Numbered from the stretch's first letter, positions 24,177 through 33,318 are shown. The stretch is 51,452 nt of DNA from Bacteroidales bacterium (GCA_017549505.1 JAFYUS010000029.1:1-51452); one strand, 5' to 3'. A program made the numbers and translations. Notes: a model not told the origin generated them from the letters alone.

Positions 24177-26078
24177 CTATTGTATGTCTGAGGAGAACAA
24201 GGTGCTCCATGCGTCTGACGGCATGTCCCAGTCGCCTCTCGGAGAGAGGCCGACTGATCCGACCTTAGGTCCGTCAGGGAGGCATGAACGCTTGAACTGC
24301 TGGTTGAAGAACCTTCTCATGAAGGTCTTGAGCCATTTGCGGATCGTATCGTTGTCATATGTGCCTTCGAATGCCTTGCGGGCAAGGAACATGATCTTTG
24401 ACGGGGTATATCCGAAACGGATGAAGTTATAAAGGAAGAAGTCATGGAGCTCATACGGGCCGACAAGATCTTCCGTAACCTGCTGTATCTCACCTGATTC
24501 GCTTGCTGGGAGAAGTTCCGGACTGATAGGGGTGTCCACAATGTCCAGAAGTATTGACGACAGGTCTTCGAATCTGTTGTATGTCGCCCATCTTACAAGG
24601 CTGCGTACCAAGGTCTTAGGCACTCCTGCGTTTACTCCGTACATCGACATGTGGTCTCCGTTGTAGGTCGCCCATCCCAAAGCAAGTTCGGAAAGATCTC
24701 CTGTTCCGACTACAAGACCGTTGGTCTGGTTTGCGACGTCCATCAGAATCTGTGTCCTCTCGCGGGCCTGAGAGTTCTCGAATGTTACATCCGTAACACT
24801 CTTGTCGTGACCAAGGTCCTTGAAATGCTGGTCGCAAGCGGCTGCAATCGATATCTCCCTGGAAGTGATGCCCAGACCTTCCATGAGGTCGGTAGCATTG
24901 TTCTTTGTACGTGATGTCGTGCCATATCCTGGCATGGTCACTCCGATGATCCTTTCACGTGACCATCCGAGCTTGTCGAACGCCATGGCGACGACAAGGA
25001 GAGCGAGAGTGCTGTCGAGACCTCCGGAAATGCCAAGGACCGCTGTCTGACAGTTGATGTGTCTTAGTCTTGTAGCCAGACCTGTCACCTGTATTTCAAA
25101 TATCTCCCTGCATCTATAGTCCATTTCGGATTCAGGTGAGAACGGATGCGGTTCTATCCTTCTGTGGAGTTCCGCCTCAAAGTCGGTGCAGGAGGCGTCT
25201 CCGACATATATTCTTGTATAAGATGCGTCAAGATTGCCGGTTTTGCCTCTTCTGAGATTTTCAAGCTTTTCGATGTCTATGTCGGCAGTTATGAGGGATG
25301 GACTGATGCTGAACCTTTCATTCTGCGAGAGGAGTTCGCCGTTTTCCCATATGGCAGCGGCTCCTGCATGGACATGGTCTCTGGTGGATTCTCCGAATCC
25401 CGCAGAGACATGGATATAGGCTGTCGATGTGCCGGCAGTATGCTGCCTGAGACGGTCCGACCTGTATCTGTCCGTCATGAGTATCTCATATTCGGCTGAT
25501 GGGTGTGCAATGATGTGTACTCCGGACATTGCATGCCTTGATGACGGAGGTATCGGGGCCCAAAGGTCCTCTCCGGTCTCCACCGCAAATACCGCCTCTC
25601 CGATCTTGAACTGGAGGTTCGGTGATATGGTGCACTTCTGACCTGCATATCTGATCTCCCATACTTGATTTCCGTGAAGAAAATCGTTGCCCGAAGAGAA
25701 TGTACGATGCTCGTCTGCAGACAGATATGTCTTTGGGACAATGCCTTTGATCTCACCTGCAGTCATCACTATGCTGCAGTTGTACAGGCGTCCGCCGTAT
25801 GGGACCGGTGCACCCACAACTGCTGTCATGTCCGTCTGTCTGCATGCTTCGGCGATTCTGGCTACGCCTTCTTCTGCCCCTTTTATAAGCAGGCTCTGCC
25901 TGAACAGGTCACCGCATGTGGCTCCTGTAACGCAAAGCTCAGGGAATACAACGAGCGATGTACGGCTTTCCTTTGCCTTGCCGATCAGGTTACATATTTC
26001 TTCGGCGTTGTATATTGTGTCGGCGACCTTTACTGCCGGCACGGCAGCTGCCGTGCGTATGAATCCGTAATTCTTCAT
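24177..26078 (-). CDS. nadE: NAD+ synthetase, glutamine-dependent architecture but glutaminase Cys replaced
   Basis: A 633-residue two-domain enzyme of the last NAD step. The N-terminal nitrilase-like domain keeps the catalytic Glu47 (VVFPELCVTG) and Lys116 (VPKTYLS), but where relatives have the nucleophile in ICEDLW this one reads TGEDLW, with Gly169 in the Cys place. The Glu-Lys spacing (69) equals that of the Mycobacterium tuberculosis enzyme, so the alignment is secure. The usual LANLSASN stretch is also altered (IAHPSAEYEI). The C-terminal synthetase domain is intact (GISGGLDSTLAL, GTGDLSELALGWATYNGDH). It probably works with free ammonia. A separate glutaminase partner is not in this window. 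Confidence 0.93.
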   Translation of the reverse strand: MKNYGFIRTAAAVPAVKVADTIYNAEEICNLIGKAKESRTSLVVFPELCVTGATCGDLFRQSLLIKGAEEGVARIAEACRQTDMTAVVGAPVPYGGRLYNCSIVMTAGEIKGIVPKTYLSADEHRTFSSGNDFLHGNQVWEIRYAGQKCTISPNLQFKIGEAVFAVETGEDLWAPIPPSSRHAMSGVHIIAHPSAEYEILMTDRYRSDRLRQHTAGTSTAYIHVSAGFGESTRDHVHAGAAAIWENGELLSQNERFSISPSLITADIDIEKLENLRRGKTGNLDASYTRIYVGDASCTDFEAELHRRIEPHPFSPESEMDYRCREIFEIQVTGLATRLRHINCQTAVLGISGGLDSTLALLVVAMAFDKLGWSRERIIGVTMPGYGTTSRTKNNATDLMEGLGITSREISIAAACDQHFKDLGHDKSVTDVTFENSQARERTQILMDVANQTNGLVVGTGDLSELALGWATYNGDHMSMYGVNAGVPKTLVRSLVRWATYNRFEDLSSILLDIVDTPISPELLPASESGEIQQVTEDLVGPYELHDFFLYNFIRFGYTPSKIMFLARKAFEGTYDNDTIRKWLKTFMRRFFNQQFKRSCLPDGPKVGSVGLSPRGDWDMPSDAWSTLFSSDIQ

Positions 26079-26103
26079 ATTGTCAACATGTCATTAAATG
26101 ACA

Positions 26104-26128
26104 AAAGGATGACCGCAAGCCATCCTTT
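26104..26128 (-). terminator. Terminator after the DUF3276 gene
   Basis: AAAGGATG and CATCCTTT form an eight-base stem followed on the minus strand by TTTTGTCATTT. It lies 18 bases after the DUF3276 stop and 25 bases before nadE. Confidence 0.65.
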
Positions 26129-26146
26129 CCTCATATCTGTGATTCA

Positions 26147-26485
26147 TTAAAGTTCTTCAAATTCGACATCGGCGAAACCACCGCCTGCAGGACGGCCTTC
26201 ATCTTTCAGACAATTGGCCCTGATGTATTTGATCACTTCCTCAAGACCTTCTGTAAACTTCTCGAAATCCTCCTTGTAAAGGAAGATCTTGTGCTTGTCA
26301 TAGGCAAAATGACCGTTGTTGTCTACCCTGCGCTTGCTTTCTGTGATCGTCAGGTAGAAGTCGTTGCCTTTGGTAGCCTTGACGTCAAAAAAGTATGTAC
26401 GCTTTCCTGCTCTTACAGGTTTTGAATAAATGTCTTCACCTGAACGCTCATGAGCATTTGCTCCATCATAATCCTCACTATACAT
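26147..26485 (-). CDS. DUF3276 (PUR-alpha-like) nucleic-acid-binding protein
   Basis: A 112-residue protein of a family almost confined to Bacteroidota and spirochaetes. The central part forms one PUR repeat-like unit (KRTYFFDVKATKGNDFYLTI, split, then HKIFLYKEDFEKFTEGL). Structures of relatives resemble eukaryotic PUR-alpha and bind single-stranded nucleic acid. A promoter box (TAACTTTG, minus strand, 26513-26520) lies 27 bases before the ATG. It is divergent from nusB. Physiological role unknown. Confidence 0.88.
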   Translation of the reverse strand: MYSEDYDGANAHERSGEDIYSKPVRAGKRTYFFDVKATKGNDFYLTITESKRRVDNNGHFAYDKHKIFLYKEDFEKFTEGLEEVIKYIRANCLKDEGRPAGGGFADVEFEEL

Positions 26486-26512
26486 ATCTTGTCTTTTTTA
26501 AGTAAATCTTTA

Positions 26513-26551
26513 CAAAGTTAGGGATTTTTCTGAAAAATGAATGTATCTTTG
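26513..26551. promoter_or_regulatory. Divergent promoter boxes for DUF3276 (-) and nusB (+)
   Basis: The minus strand reads TAACTTTG at 26513-26520. The plus strand reads TATCTTTG at 26544-26551, 21 bases before the nusB ATG. Confidence 0.65.
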
Positions 26552-26572
26552 CATAAAATTTCGACTAAAAAT

Positions 26573-27532
26573 ATGCTCAACAGAAGAATTTTAAGGATAA
26601 AGGCTTTTAAGGTGCTGTACAGCAATGTGTTATCGGGAAATATGTCCCTTTCTCAGGCTGAAGTCATGCTTGATCAGGCATGCGAGGCGACCAGAGACCT
26701 TTACATCTATATGCTTGGTATCGTCTCTCCTCTCACCAGGATCGCGCGTGAAAGGATCGAGGCTGCAAAAGGAAAGTTCAATCCTACCGAAGAAGAGCGC
26801 AACCCTAACATGAAGTTCGCGGACAATGCTCTTGCACGCCTTCTTGATGAGGATGCGGACTTCCAGAAGGTGTTCAACAAGAAGAAGTATTCATGGCTTC
26901 CTTATGATCTTCTCATCAAGAAGATAATGACCTCGGTAGCATCCAAGGATTACTATGCCGCATATATGGCATCTGAAGAAAGGTCTCTTGCAGAGGACTG
27001 CAAGCTTTTCATAAGGATTTTCGAAGAGGAATTTGTCGACAGTGTGGAGCTTGAACAGATTCTCGAAGAGAAGTCACTTTATTGGAACAGTGACCTTGCA
27101 TATGCCCTGACATGGTGCTGCAAGACTTTCAAGAGTCTTGCGAAAGGAGAAAACTGGTCACTCCTTCCGCTTTACAACAGCGAACTGCTCAAGGGTGATG
27201 ATGTGGAAAGCGACAAGTATTTCGTAAGAAAGCTCCTTCAGGCTTCCTTCGCAGGATATGAAAAGTATTCGGCAATGGTTGCGGAGTCTGTTGTAGGCTG
27301 GGAGAAGGAAAGACTTTTCTCTACAGACGTGGTTCTTATCGTCATGGGACTTGCTGAGGTAGTGACATTCCCGACGATACCTGTCAAGGTCACCATCAAT
27401 GAGTATGTGGAGCTTTCGAAGTTCTTCGGTACTCCTAAGAGCCGCTCGTTCGTTAACGGACTTCTTGACCGTCTTGTCCAGAACCTCGTCAATGAAGGTC
27501 TTGTCAAGAAAGACGGCAAGGGACTGCTCTAG
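26573..27532 (+). CDS. nusB: Transcription antitermination factor NusB (long Bacteroidota form)
   Basis: A 319-residue protein. The ATG at 26573 (MLNRRILRIKAFKVLYS) is preferred; an in-frame ATG at 26537 lies upstream of the promoter box. The N-terminal part is the RNA-binding start of NusB, and the C-terminal 130 residues carry the family core (ELLKGDDVESDKYF, VLIVMGLAEVVTFPTIPVKVTINEYVELSKFF, split, and KSRSFVNGLLDRL). The central extension is usual in this phylum. NusB acts with NusE on rRNA boxA. It opens a seven-gene operon. Confidence 0.93.
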   Translation: MLNRRILRIKAFKVLYSNVLSGNMSLSQAEVMLDQACEATRDLYIYMLGIVSPLTRIARERIEAAKGKFNPTEEERNPNMKFADNALARLLDEDADFQKVFNKKKYSWLPYDLLIKKIMTSVASKDYYAAYMASEERSLAEDCKLFIRIFEEEFVDSVELEQILEEKSLYWNSDLAYALTWCCKTFKSLAKGENWSLLPLYNSELLKGDDVESDKYFVRKLLQASFAGYEKYSAMVAESVVGWEKERLFSTDVVLIVMGLAEVVTFPTIPVKVTINEYVELSKFFGTPKSRSFVNGLLDRLVQNLVNEGLVKKDGKGLL

Positions 27533-27574
27533 CACGGCAGTTGATTACAGATGAAATCAATAATTTAAATCTTA

Positions 27575-27889
27575 ATGAATATGTTTACACTTTTACAGAC
27601 AGCAGCGCCGGCACAGGGTAGCGGATTATCTATGTGGATCATGCTTGCGCTGATCTTTATCGTGATGTGGTTCTTCATGATCCGTCCGCAGAGAAAGCAG
27701 CAGAAGGAGATGGAGAATTTCCGTAACTCCCTCAAGAACGGTGACAAGGTGGTTACAATCGGCGGTATCTATGGTACAATTGCCGAGGTAAAGGATAATT
27801 ACGTGCTCCTGGAAGTGGACAAGGATGTGAAGATCCGTGTCAACAAGCAGGCTATCCAGAAGGACTATACAGATCCTGCAAGACAGTAG
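27575..27889 (+). CDS. yajC: Preprotein translocase subunit YajC
   Basis: A 104-residue membrane protein of the Sec accessory complex. One membrane helix (MWIMLALIFIVMWFFMI region, about residues 20-38) is followed by the signature RPQRKQQKEMENF and KNGDKVVTIGGIYGTI. Start may be either of two ATGs two codons apart. It is second in the nusB operon and 16 bases before the ybbR-like gene. Confidence 0.95.
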   Translation: MNMFTLLQTAAPAQGSGLSMWIMLALIFIVMWFFMIRPQRKQQKEMENFRNSLKNGDKVVTIGGIYGTIAEVKDNYVLLEVDKDVKIRVNKQAIQKDYTDPARQ

Positions 27890-27905
27890 TACATCACCGA
27901 AAGAT

Positions 27906-28880
27906 ATGAAGGGGCTGTTTCATAGGCTACTTAAGTCTTTGGGTTTCAGCGGGAGAGATTGGGCAGTGCTGCTGCTTGCTCTCCTGTTGGCTTTTAGTAT
28001 ATGGCTCATTCATAATCTTTCCTTGAAGTACAATGAATTCCTGACTGTTCCGGTAGTTGCGCAATGCAGCATAGACGGACACTCGGACATATCTTCCAAC
28101 AGCTGTCAGGTAACTGCAAGATGCCGTACCACAGGATATAATATCATAAAACATGGACTGGTCGGATCAAGACGTACGCGGACTGTAGGATTCAAGCCGG
28201 AGACTGTAAGGCATAAGAAGGACGATGTCTATTATGTGACAGCATCGGACCTGCAGGAATACTCGCATGTCATGTATGGAGATGATGTGACTGTGGAATA
28301 TTTCGGTTCTGATACATTGTTCTTTACCTTCCCTTCCGTAACGCATGTGAAGGTACCCGTACATCCAGTATACTCGTTTTCGTACAAGGATCAGTATACG
28401 AATGTAGGTGAACTGACGGTAAGACCGGATTCTGTAACACTGTACGGAGAACTGAGTGCACTCAGGAATATCGACCGCGTATATACGAAGCCTCTGAAGA
28501 AAGCGGAATTGGATTCGGATATCCGTGGTGTGATAGGTCTGGAACCGGTGTCCAAGGCCCGTTTCTCTACCGATGAAGTGGAGTATTCCCTTGAAGTTTC
28601 GCGATATGTCGAGATAAGGGGAGAGGTAAAGTTGAGTACCCGTAATGTCCCTTCAGACAAGGCTATGGTCCTTCTTCCGTCCAAGGTTGAGGCTGTCCTG
28701 AAGTGCCATTTCCCTCATAACGGCAACCCTTTGGAATCTCTCGACCTTTATGTTGATTATGATGACTTCGTCAGGACTGTAAGCGGTAAATGTCCGGTAA
28801 GGTCAGGTGCACTTCCTGCCAGCGTCATAAGTCATGACCTCGAACCGTTTTATGTTGAATGTATTGTAAGGGACGAGTGA
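27906..28880 (+). CDS. YbbR-domain protein
   Basis: A 324-residue membrane-anchored protein. The ATG at 27906 (MKGLFHRLLKSLGF) is chosen over an upstream one that overlaps yajC. One N-terminal membrane helix (WAVLLLALLLAFSIWLIHNL) precedes extracytoplasmic YbbR-type beta repeats (FLTVPVVAQC, ELTVRPDSVTLYGELSALRNID). In Firmicutes YbbR (CdaR) regulates the c-di-AMP cyclase; no cyclase gene is adjacent here, so that role is not shown. Its TGA overlaps the coaE ATG. Confidence 0.88.
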   Translation: MKGLFHRLLKSLGFSGRDWAVLLLALLLAFSIWLIHNLSLKYNEFLTVPVVAQCSIDGHSDISSNSCQVTARCRTTGYNIIKHGLVGSRRTRTVGFKPETVRHKKDDVYYVTASDLQEYSHVMYGDDVTVEYFGSDTLFFTFPSVTHVKVPVHPVYSFSYKDQYTNVGELTVRPDSVTLYGELSALRNIDRVYTKPLKKAELDSDIRGVIGLEPVSKARFSTDEVEYSLEVSRYVEIRGEVKLSTRNVPSDKAMVLLPSKVEAVLKCHFPHNGNPLESLDLYVDYDDFVRTVSGKCPVRSGALPASVISHDLEPFYVECIVRDE

Positions 28881-29488
28881 TGGAGATACTGGTGATTACC
28901 GGCGGAATTGGAAGCGGAAAATCTGAAGTCTGCAGGATTCTTCAGGAGTTATACGGGTGCGGTGTATATAACGCCGATGAACGTGTCAAACTCCTGTATG
29001 ACATCCATCCGACTTTGTTGGATAATATTGAAAAGCTTACCGGCGAGAGTCTTCGCGACGATGACGGACGTTTTGTCCCTTCCAGGCTTTCGGAAAGGAT
29101 ATTTGCTGACAGAAAGATACTTCTTGATGTTGAAGCTCTTGTTTTTCCCGCATTGATCGAAGATTTCAGCACATGGGCGAAGAACTATGAAGATGACCGC
29201 TTTGTCGTATTCGAATCGGCAACGATTCTTGAAAAGCCTGAACTGGCTGGATTCGGAGATAAAGTCATTCTAGTAGATTCTTTGTTCGAGACCAGGCTGG
29301 AAAGGGCATGCAAGAGGAATTCCGTGCCACGGGAGAGCGTATATGCCAGAATGATGAATCAGAAGATGATGAACGGCATATCGTGCGGAGAGATAGAACC
29401 TGAGGTTGATGCTGTCATACATAATCTGGGGACTTTGTCTGACTTGAAATACTGCGTCATCCGGACTATAAAGGAATTATATGGTTAA
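28880..29488 (+). CDS. coaE: Dephospho-CoA kinase
   Basis: A 202-residue kinase for the last step of coenzyme A synthesis. The P-loop GGIGSGKS starts at residue 8; NADERVK and the lid/CoA region (VFPALIEDFSTW, ILVDSLFETRLERACKR) follow. The protein is somewhat divergent from the classical pattern but complete. The start overlaps the ybbR stop by one base, so translation is coupled. Confidence is high from motif and length. Confidence 0.88.
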   Translation: MEILVITGGIGSGKSEVCRILQELYGCGVYNADERVKLLYDIHPTLLDNIEKLTGESLRDDDGRFVPSRLSERIFADRKILLDVEALVFPALIEDFSTWAKNYEDDRFVVFESATILEKPELAGFGDKVILVDSLFETRLERACKRNSVPRESVYARMMNQKMMNGISCGEIEPEVDAVIHNLGTLSDLKYCVIRTIKELYG

Positions 29489-29515
29489 TTATAAATAAAT
29501 TAAATACTTTTTAAA

Positions 29516-29941
29516 ATGAAAACCGATCTTTCAAAGATTCTGGCGATTTCAGGCCAGAGCGGACTTTATCTTTATATTTCACAGGCAAGAAACGGTGCTA
29601 TCGTTGAGGCTCTTTCTGACAAGAAGAGGACCAGCGTGAGCATGACAAGCAAGATCACATCTCTTGCAGACATCTCTATCTATACTGATGATGAAGAAGT
29701 CAAGCTTCAGGATGTGTTCCTCAGCATGAAGGAGGTTCTCGGCGATGCAGATGCCCCTTCTTCAAAGTCATCTGCAGATGAGCTCAAGGCTCTCTTTGAG
29801 AAGGCTCTTCCTGCATATGACCGTGACCGTTTCTATGTGTCACATATGAAGAAGGTTGTGGACTGGTACAACAACCTCAAGAAGTATGCTTCCCTCGATT
29901 TCGTGAATCCTGAGGAAGAGACTGAGGAAAGCGCTGAGTAA
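29516..29941 (+). CDS. DUF5606-family protein
   Basis: A 141-residue cytoplasmic protein of a small Bacteroidota family. The opening LSKILAISGQSGLYLYISQ and the segment SLADISIYTDDEEVKLQDVF, read in parts, are typical. The C-terminus is acidic (EEETEESAE). It sits between coaE and rimO with a 27-base gap before it. The function is unknown. Confidence 0.85.
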   Translation: MKTDLSKILAISGQSGLYLYISQARNGAIVEALSDKKRTSVSMTSKITSLADISIYTDDEEVKLQDVFLSMKEVLGDADAPSSKSSADELKALFEKALPAYDRDRFYVSHMKKVVDWYNNLKKYASLDFVNPEEETEESAE

Positions 29942-29944
29942 TCC

Positions 29945-31267
29945 ATGAAGATGAAACTTCAGACGGTCACCTTGGGCTGTTCAAAGAACAAGGTGGATAC
30001 AGAACATATCCTTTCCCATGTGGAGGATCTCTACGAGATCGTTCCTGAGGGAGAGGATATTCCCGTTGATGTCATACTCCTGAACACATGCGGTTTCATC
30101 GGTGATGCAAAGGAGGAATCCGTACAGGCTGTACTTGAAGCCGTGGATAAGAAGAAAAGGGGAGAAGCCGATAAGGTAATCGTATTCGGCTGTCTTTCTC
30201 AGAGATACGCAGACGAACTTCCTGAGCTGATACCTGAGGTGGACGGATGGTTCGGAGCCAGGGATTTCGATCCTGTGATAAGGGCACTTGGTGCAGAACC
30301 TGATCCTGAGAAGAGAAATCACAGATATCTTACAACACCTTCCCATTATGCATACCTCAAGATTTCAGAGGGATGCGACAGAAGGTGCTCTTATTGTGCA
30401 ATTCCTTTCATCAGGGGAGCACATAAGTCGGTTCCTATGGAAGACCTTGTGGCAGAGGCTTCAAGGCTTGCTGACAATGGAGTAAAGGAACTTATAATCA
30501 TTGCTCAGGACACGACATTCTACGGACTGGACCTTTACCGCCGCCGTGCCCTTGCCGAGCTGCTCCAGAAACTTTCCGAGGTTGATGGTATCGAGTGGAT
30601 CAGGATCCATTATTCATATCCGGCATCATTCCCGGAAGATGTCCTCGATCAGATGGCGGACAATCCGAAAGTCTGCCGCTATATGGATATACCTCTGCAG
30701 CATATATCTGACAAGGTACTTGACAACATGCACCGTCATGTGACCGGTGCATGGACCAGAGAACTTATCGGAAAGATGCGTGAGAGGGTACCTGGTGTGG
30801 TGCTCCGTACAACAATGATTGTCGGACATCCGGGAGAAGGCAAGAGAGACTTCAATGAGTTGATGGACTTTGTTCGCGAAGCCCGTTTCGAAAGGCTTGG
30901 AGCATTCAAGTACTCGGAAGAGGAAGGTACATATGGTGCTGAGAATTTCAAGGACAGCATCTCGGCACGCGTGAAGCAGGAACGTCTTGATGAACTTATG
31001 ACTCTTCAGAGCGATATTTCGCTTTCGTTCAATCAGTCCCGTGTCGGTACTCTCGAAAAGGTCATCGTAGATGATTTCGTTGATGGGGTTTTCGTATGTA
31101 GAAGTGAATTTGAAAGTCCTGAGGTAGATGGCGAGATTCTTGTCAAGCCTGATTGCGAAGTGATCGGTGATGTCGACCCATATTCACTCATAGGTGAATT
31201 CATGACTGTCCGTGTGACCGGTGCAGATGAATATGACCTTATTGCCGAACCTGTAGAAATTCTTTAG
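29945..31267 (+). CDS. rimO: Ribosomal protein S12 methylthiotransferase RimO
   Basis: A 440-residue radical-SAM enzyme that methylthiolates an aspartate of ribosomal protein S12. The N-terminal MTTase domain has its three cluster cysteines (TLGCSKNK, NTCGFIGDAKEES, FGCLSQRY). The radical-SAM motif is CDRRCSYC (about residue 140) and the C-terminal TRAM domain is present (about 370-440). Two ATGs two codons apart are possible starts. It follows DUF5606 by three bases. Confidence 0.96.
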   Translation: MKMKLQTVTLGCSKNKVDTEHILSHVEDLYEIVPEGEDIPVDVILLNTCGFIGDAKEESVQAVLEAVDKKKRGEADKVIVFGCLSQRYADELPELIPEVDGWFGARDFDPVIRALGAEPDPEKRNHRYLTTPSHYAYLKISEGCDRRCSYCAIPFIRGAHKSVPMEDLVAEASRLADNGVKELIIIAQDTTFYGLDLYRRRALAELLQKLSEVDGIEWIRIHYSYPASFPEDVLDQMADNPKVCRYMDIPLQHISDKVLDNMHRHVTGAWTRELIGKMRERVPGVVLRTTMIVGHPGEGKRDFNELMDFVREARFERLGAFKYSEEEGTYGAENFKDSISARVKQERLDELMTLQSDISLSFNQSRVGTLEKVIVDDFVDGVFVCRSEFESPEVDGEILVKPDCEVIGDVDPYSLIGEFMTVRVTGADEYDLIAEPVEIL

Positions 31268-31279
31268 AAGATATAGAAG

Positions 31280-32209
31280 ATGAAGAAGATTCTGTCCATA
31301 ACATTCATTGCATTCATGATTGCATCATGTTCCCCTGTGCGTCATGCAATCCACCTGGAAATGAGGTATCCGTCAAAGTCCGGTATTGAATTGACCGGCA
31401 AGAACATAGCTGTTGTCCATCTGGAAAACGATAATCCTCTCGGCAATGTTCTTGGAGAGGGTATAGCAGATGGTCTCGCATATGCTCTGGAGAATGATTA
31501 TGGAACAGGCGAAGGTTCAGTAGGCATCTACAGGATGCGTGTTACACGTGGCGGAGATTACAGGTCAAAGGATACGCTGATGAATCTTCTGATCGATACC
31601 GGTTCGGATGTCGTCTTTCTGCTTGATACTTTGGCAACCGGGGAAATGACTATGGGAGGTCCTTCAGCAGTAGCATCACCGTCATCTGCAGATTCATCTT
31701 ATCTAAGTAGCGGAACCCTTCCGTTCAAGATGGGGTTGTATTGTTTCGATGCCATGAACAAGGATGAGAAAGTCTATACTTTCACAGGAAGCAGTACTGC
31801 AGTTCCTTTCGCATATTCTGACGGACGTCAGGACTCAGAGACAATAAGGAAAAGAGCGGAAGAATCTCTTGTAGAACTTGGTTTTGAGGCAGGTAACACG
31901 ATTTCGTCCAATTTCAAGTCGCAGTGGAAATACGAACAGTATTCCGTTGTATATTTCGAGACCCAGCCGTGGTACAAGGCGATGGAATATGCAGACAGGT
32001 ATGCATGGAAGGATGCTATGGACATCTGGCTCGAATTGTTGGATACGAATGACAGGCTGAAAAGGTCATGCGCAGCATACAATCTTGCGTTGGCGTCGTA
32101 TATGCTTGGAGATTACGATCTTGCTTCCAAATGGCTTGACCGGTCAGATAAAGATAACAAGCTTCCGATGTCCGACACTCTTCGTAAAAGGATAGAGGGC
32201 AGAAAATAA
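31280..32209 (+). CDS. Lipoprotein, probably DUF6340 family
   Basis: A 309-residue lipoprotein (MKKILSITFIAFM, lipobox IASC, Cys17). The middle part is Rossmann-like with an LDTL motif (VVFLLDTLATGEM), and the C-terminal third is helical with one TPR-like repeat (AYNLALASYMLGDYDLASKWLDRS). This resembles Bacteroidota proteins called DUF6340, though I could not test it. It is last in the nusB operon and is followed by a terminator. Role unknown. Confidence 0.72.
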   Translation: MKKILSITFIAFMIASCSPVRHAIHLEMRYPSKSGIELTGKNIAVVHLENDNPLGNVLGEGIADGLAYALENDYGTGEGSVGIYRMRVTRGGDYRSKDTLMNLLIDTGSDVVFLLDTLATGEMTMGGPSAVASPSSADSSYLSSGTLPFKMGLYCFDAMNKDEKVYTFTGSSTAVPFAYSDGRQDSETIRKRAEESLVELGFEAGNTISSNFKSQWKYEQYSVVYFETQPWYKAMEYADRYAWKDAMDIWLELLDTNDRLKRSCAAYNLALASYMLGDYDLASKWLDRSDKDNKLPMSDTLRKRIEGRK

Positions 32210-32213
32210 CGGA

Positions 32214-32237
32214 AAAGGGTTCCTTGCGGAGCCCTTT
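32214..32237. terminator. Terminator between the nusB operon and the acyltransferase gene
   Basis: AAAGGGTTCC-TTGC-GGAGCCCTTT forms a ten-base stem with one G-T pair. T-rich sequence follows on the plus strand (ATTTCTTTTTTG). It overlaps the stop of the convergent acyltransferase gene. Confidence 0.75.
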
Positions 32238-33318
32238 ATTTCTTTTTTGTCTGTCTTTTCTTCTTGCGGTTTTTCAAGGTTTCGGAAATCTTTTCCTGGA
32301 CCTGATCTCTTTTCTGAGCTATCCTCATCTTGAGGTCTTCTCCCATGTTCTCTACAAACAGAGGGAATCTGACTCTCATTCTCTTGATCTTTTCTTCGAT
32401 GTATGAGTCTATATGTCTGGCCTTCTTTGCTTCATAGATTTCATCGAAGGTTATGAGGATACATGTTTCTTCAGCTTCGCTGAATTCATGGTTGATGCCT
32501 CCTCCGAATGTTCTCATGGTAGGGGAGAGGCTCATGTATGAATTTACAAGAGGCGGGATGTTCTCTCCGAGCCTGCGGACTTCCGCATTGAGACACTTGT
32601 AGTCATCCTTGAAGTCATCCTCTTTAAGGATGCTGTCCATGTAAGACCTGTCTGTCTCGATTCTTAGCGGATCCACAGGGGTTACCAGCTTTTCCTTGTC
32701 TTCAAAGTGCTTGAAGAGGAAGTGCTGGATAAGGTCACGGGCCTGTCGGTTGAATTCAGGATACATCGTCATCTTTCCGAAGAAATACTTCATCGCAGGA
32801 TTTATGATGCATAACGCTCCGAGACCGTCCCACAGGTTATCAAGGGCGAAAAGACCCTTTGCTCCTGCCTTGCTGCTCTGATATTCCGGCGAAACGAAAC
32901 TTCTTCCCAATTCGATCGTATAGGGAAGGTAATCCTTTATGAATCTGTCGGAGAAATGGAACATGTGAGAAGTGGCCAGAAGCGGCTGTCCGTCTTCTCC
33001 CAGCTTGATATCCGGTCCCAATATGTATCTGTAGCCACCTAAGATCCTCTCTGCATCGGGATCCCAAACGATGAGCTGCTGGTATGGGTTCTCCATAGTG
33101 TCGAACTCATCGATATCCATGGAAAGACCGCTTCCGCCTCCGGAATCGCGGAATGCTTCTTCGCGAAGTCGGCCGATCTCTCTCATCACGTTAGGAGCAT
33201 CATGATGGTTGATCACATAGATTTCGTTATGACTCTTGTTGGTGTCCCTGAGCTTTTTGTTAGGTGTAAGTTCTGCCTTAATGAGTTCAAGACTTACAGG
33301 GGCGATAATAGGTTCCAT
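32236..33318 (-). CDS. OlsB/GlsB-like N-acyltransferase (GNAT fold)
   Basis: A 360-residue protein of the hemolysin/OlsB acyltransferase family. Typical parts are EIGRLREEAFRDSGGGSG, the conserved DEFD, VWDPDAERILGGYRYILG, and IELGRSFVSPEYQ. In Bacteroides a homologue (GlsB) acylates glycine with a 3-hydroxy fatty acid, giving commendamide and, with the PlsC-like GlsA, glycine lipids. No PlsC-like gene is adjacent here, so the product may remain a single-chain lipoamino acid or the partner lies elsewhere. The C-terminal tail is very basic (KNRKKKRQTKKK). It follows DUF1846 by 33 bases. Substrate is inferred. Confidence 0.75.
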   Translation of the reverse strand: MEPIIAPVSLELIKAELTPNKKLRDTNKSHNEIYVINHHDAPNVMREIGRLREEAFRDSGGGSGLSMDIDEFDTMENPYQQLIVWDPDAERILGGYRYILGPDIKLGEDGQPLLATSHMFHFSDRFIKDYLPYTIELGRSFVSPEYQSSKAGAKGLFALDNLWDGLGALCIINPAMKYFFGKMTMYPEFNRQARDLIQHFLFKHFEDKEKLVTPVDPLRIETDRSYMDSILKEDDFKDDYKCLNAEVRRLGENIPPLVNSYMSLSPTMRTFGGGINHEFSEAEETCILITFDEIYEAKKARHIDSYIEEKIKRMRVRFPLFVENMGEDLKMRIAQKRDQVQEKISETLKNRKKKRQTKKK

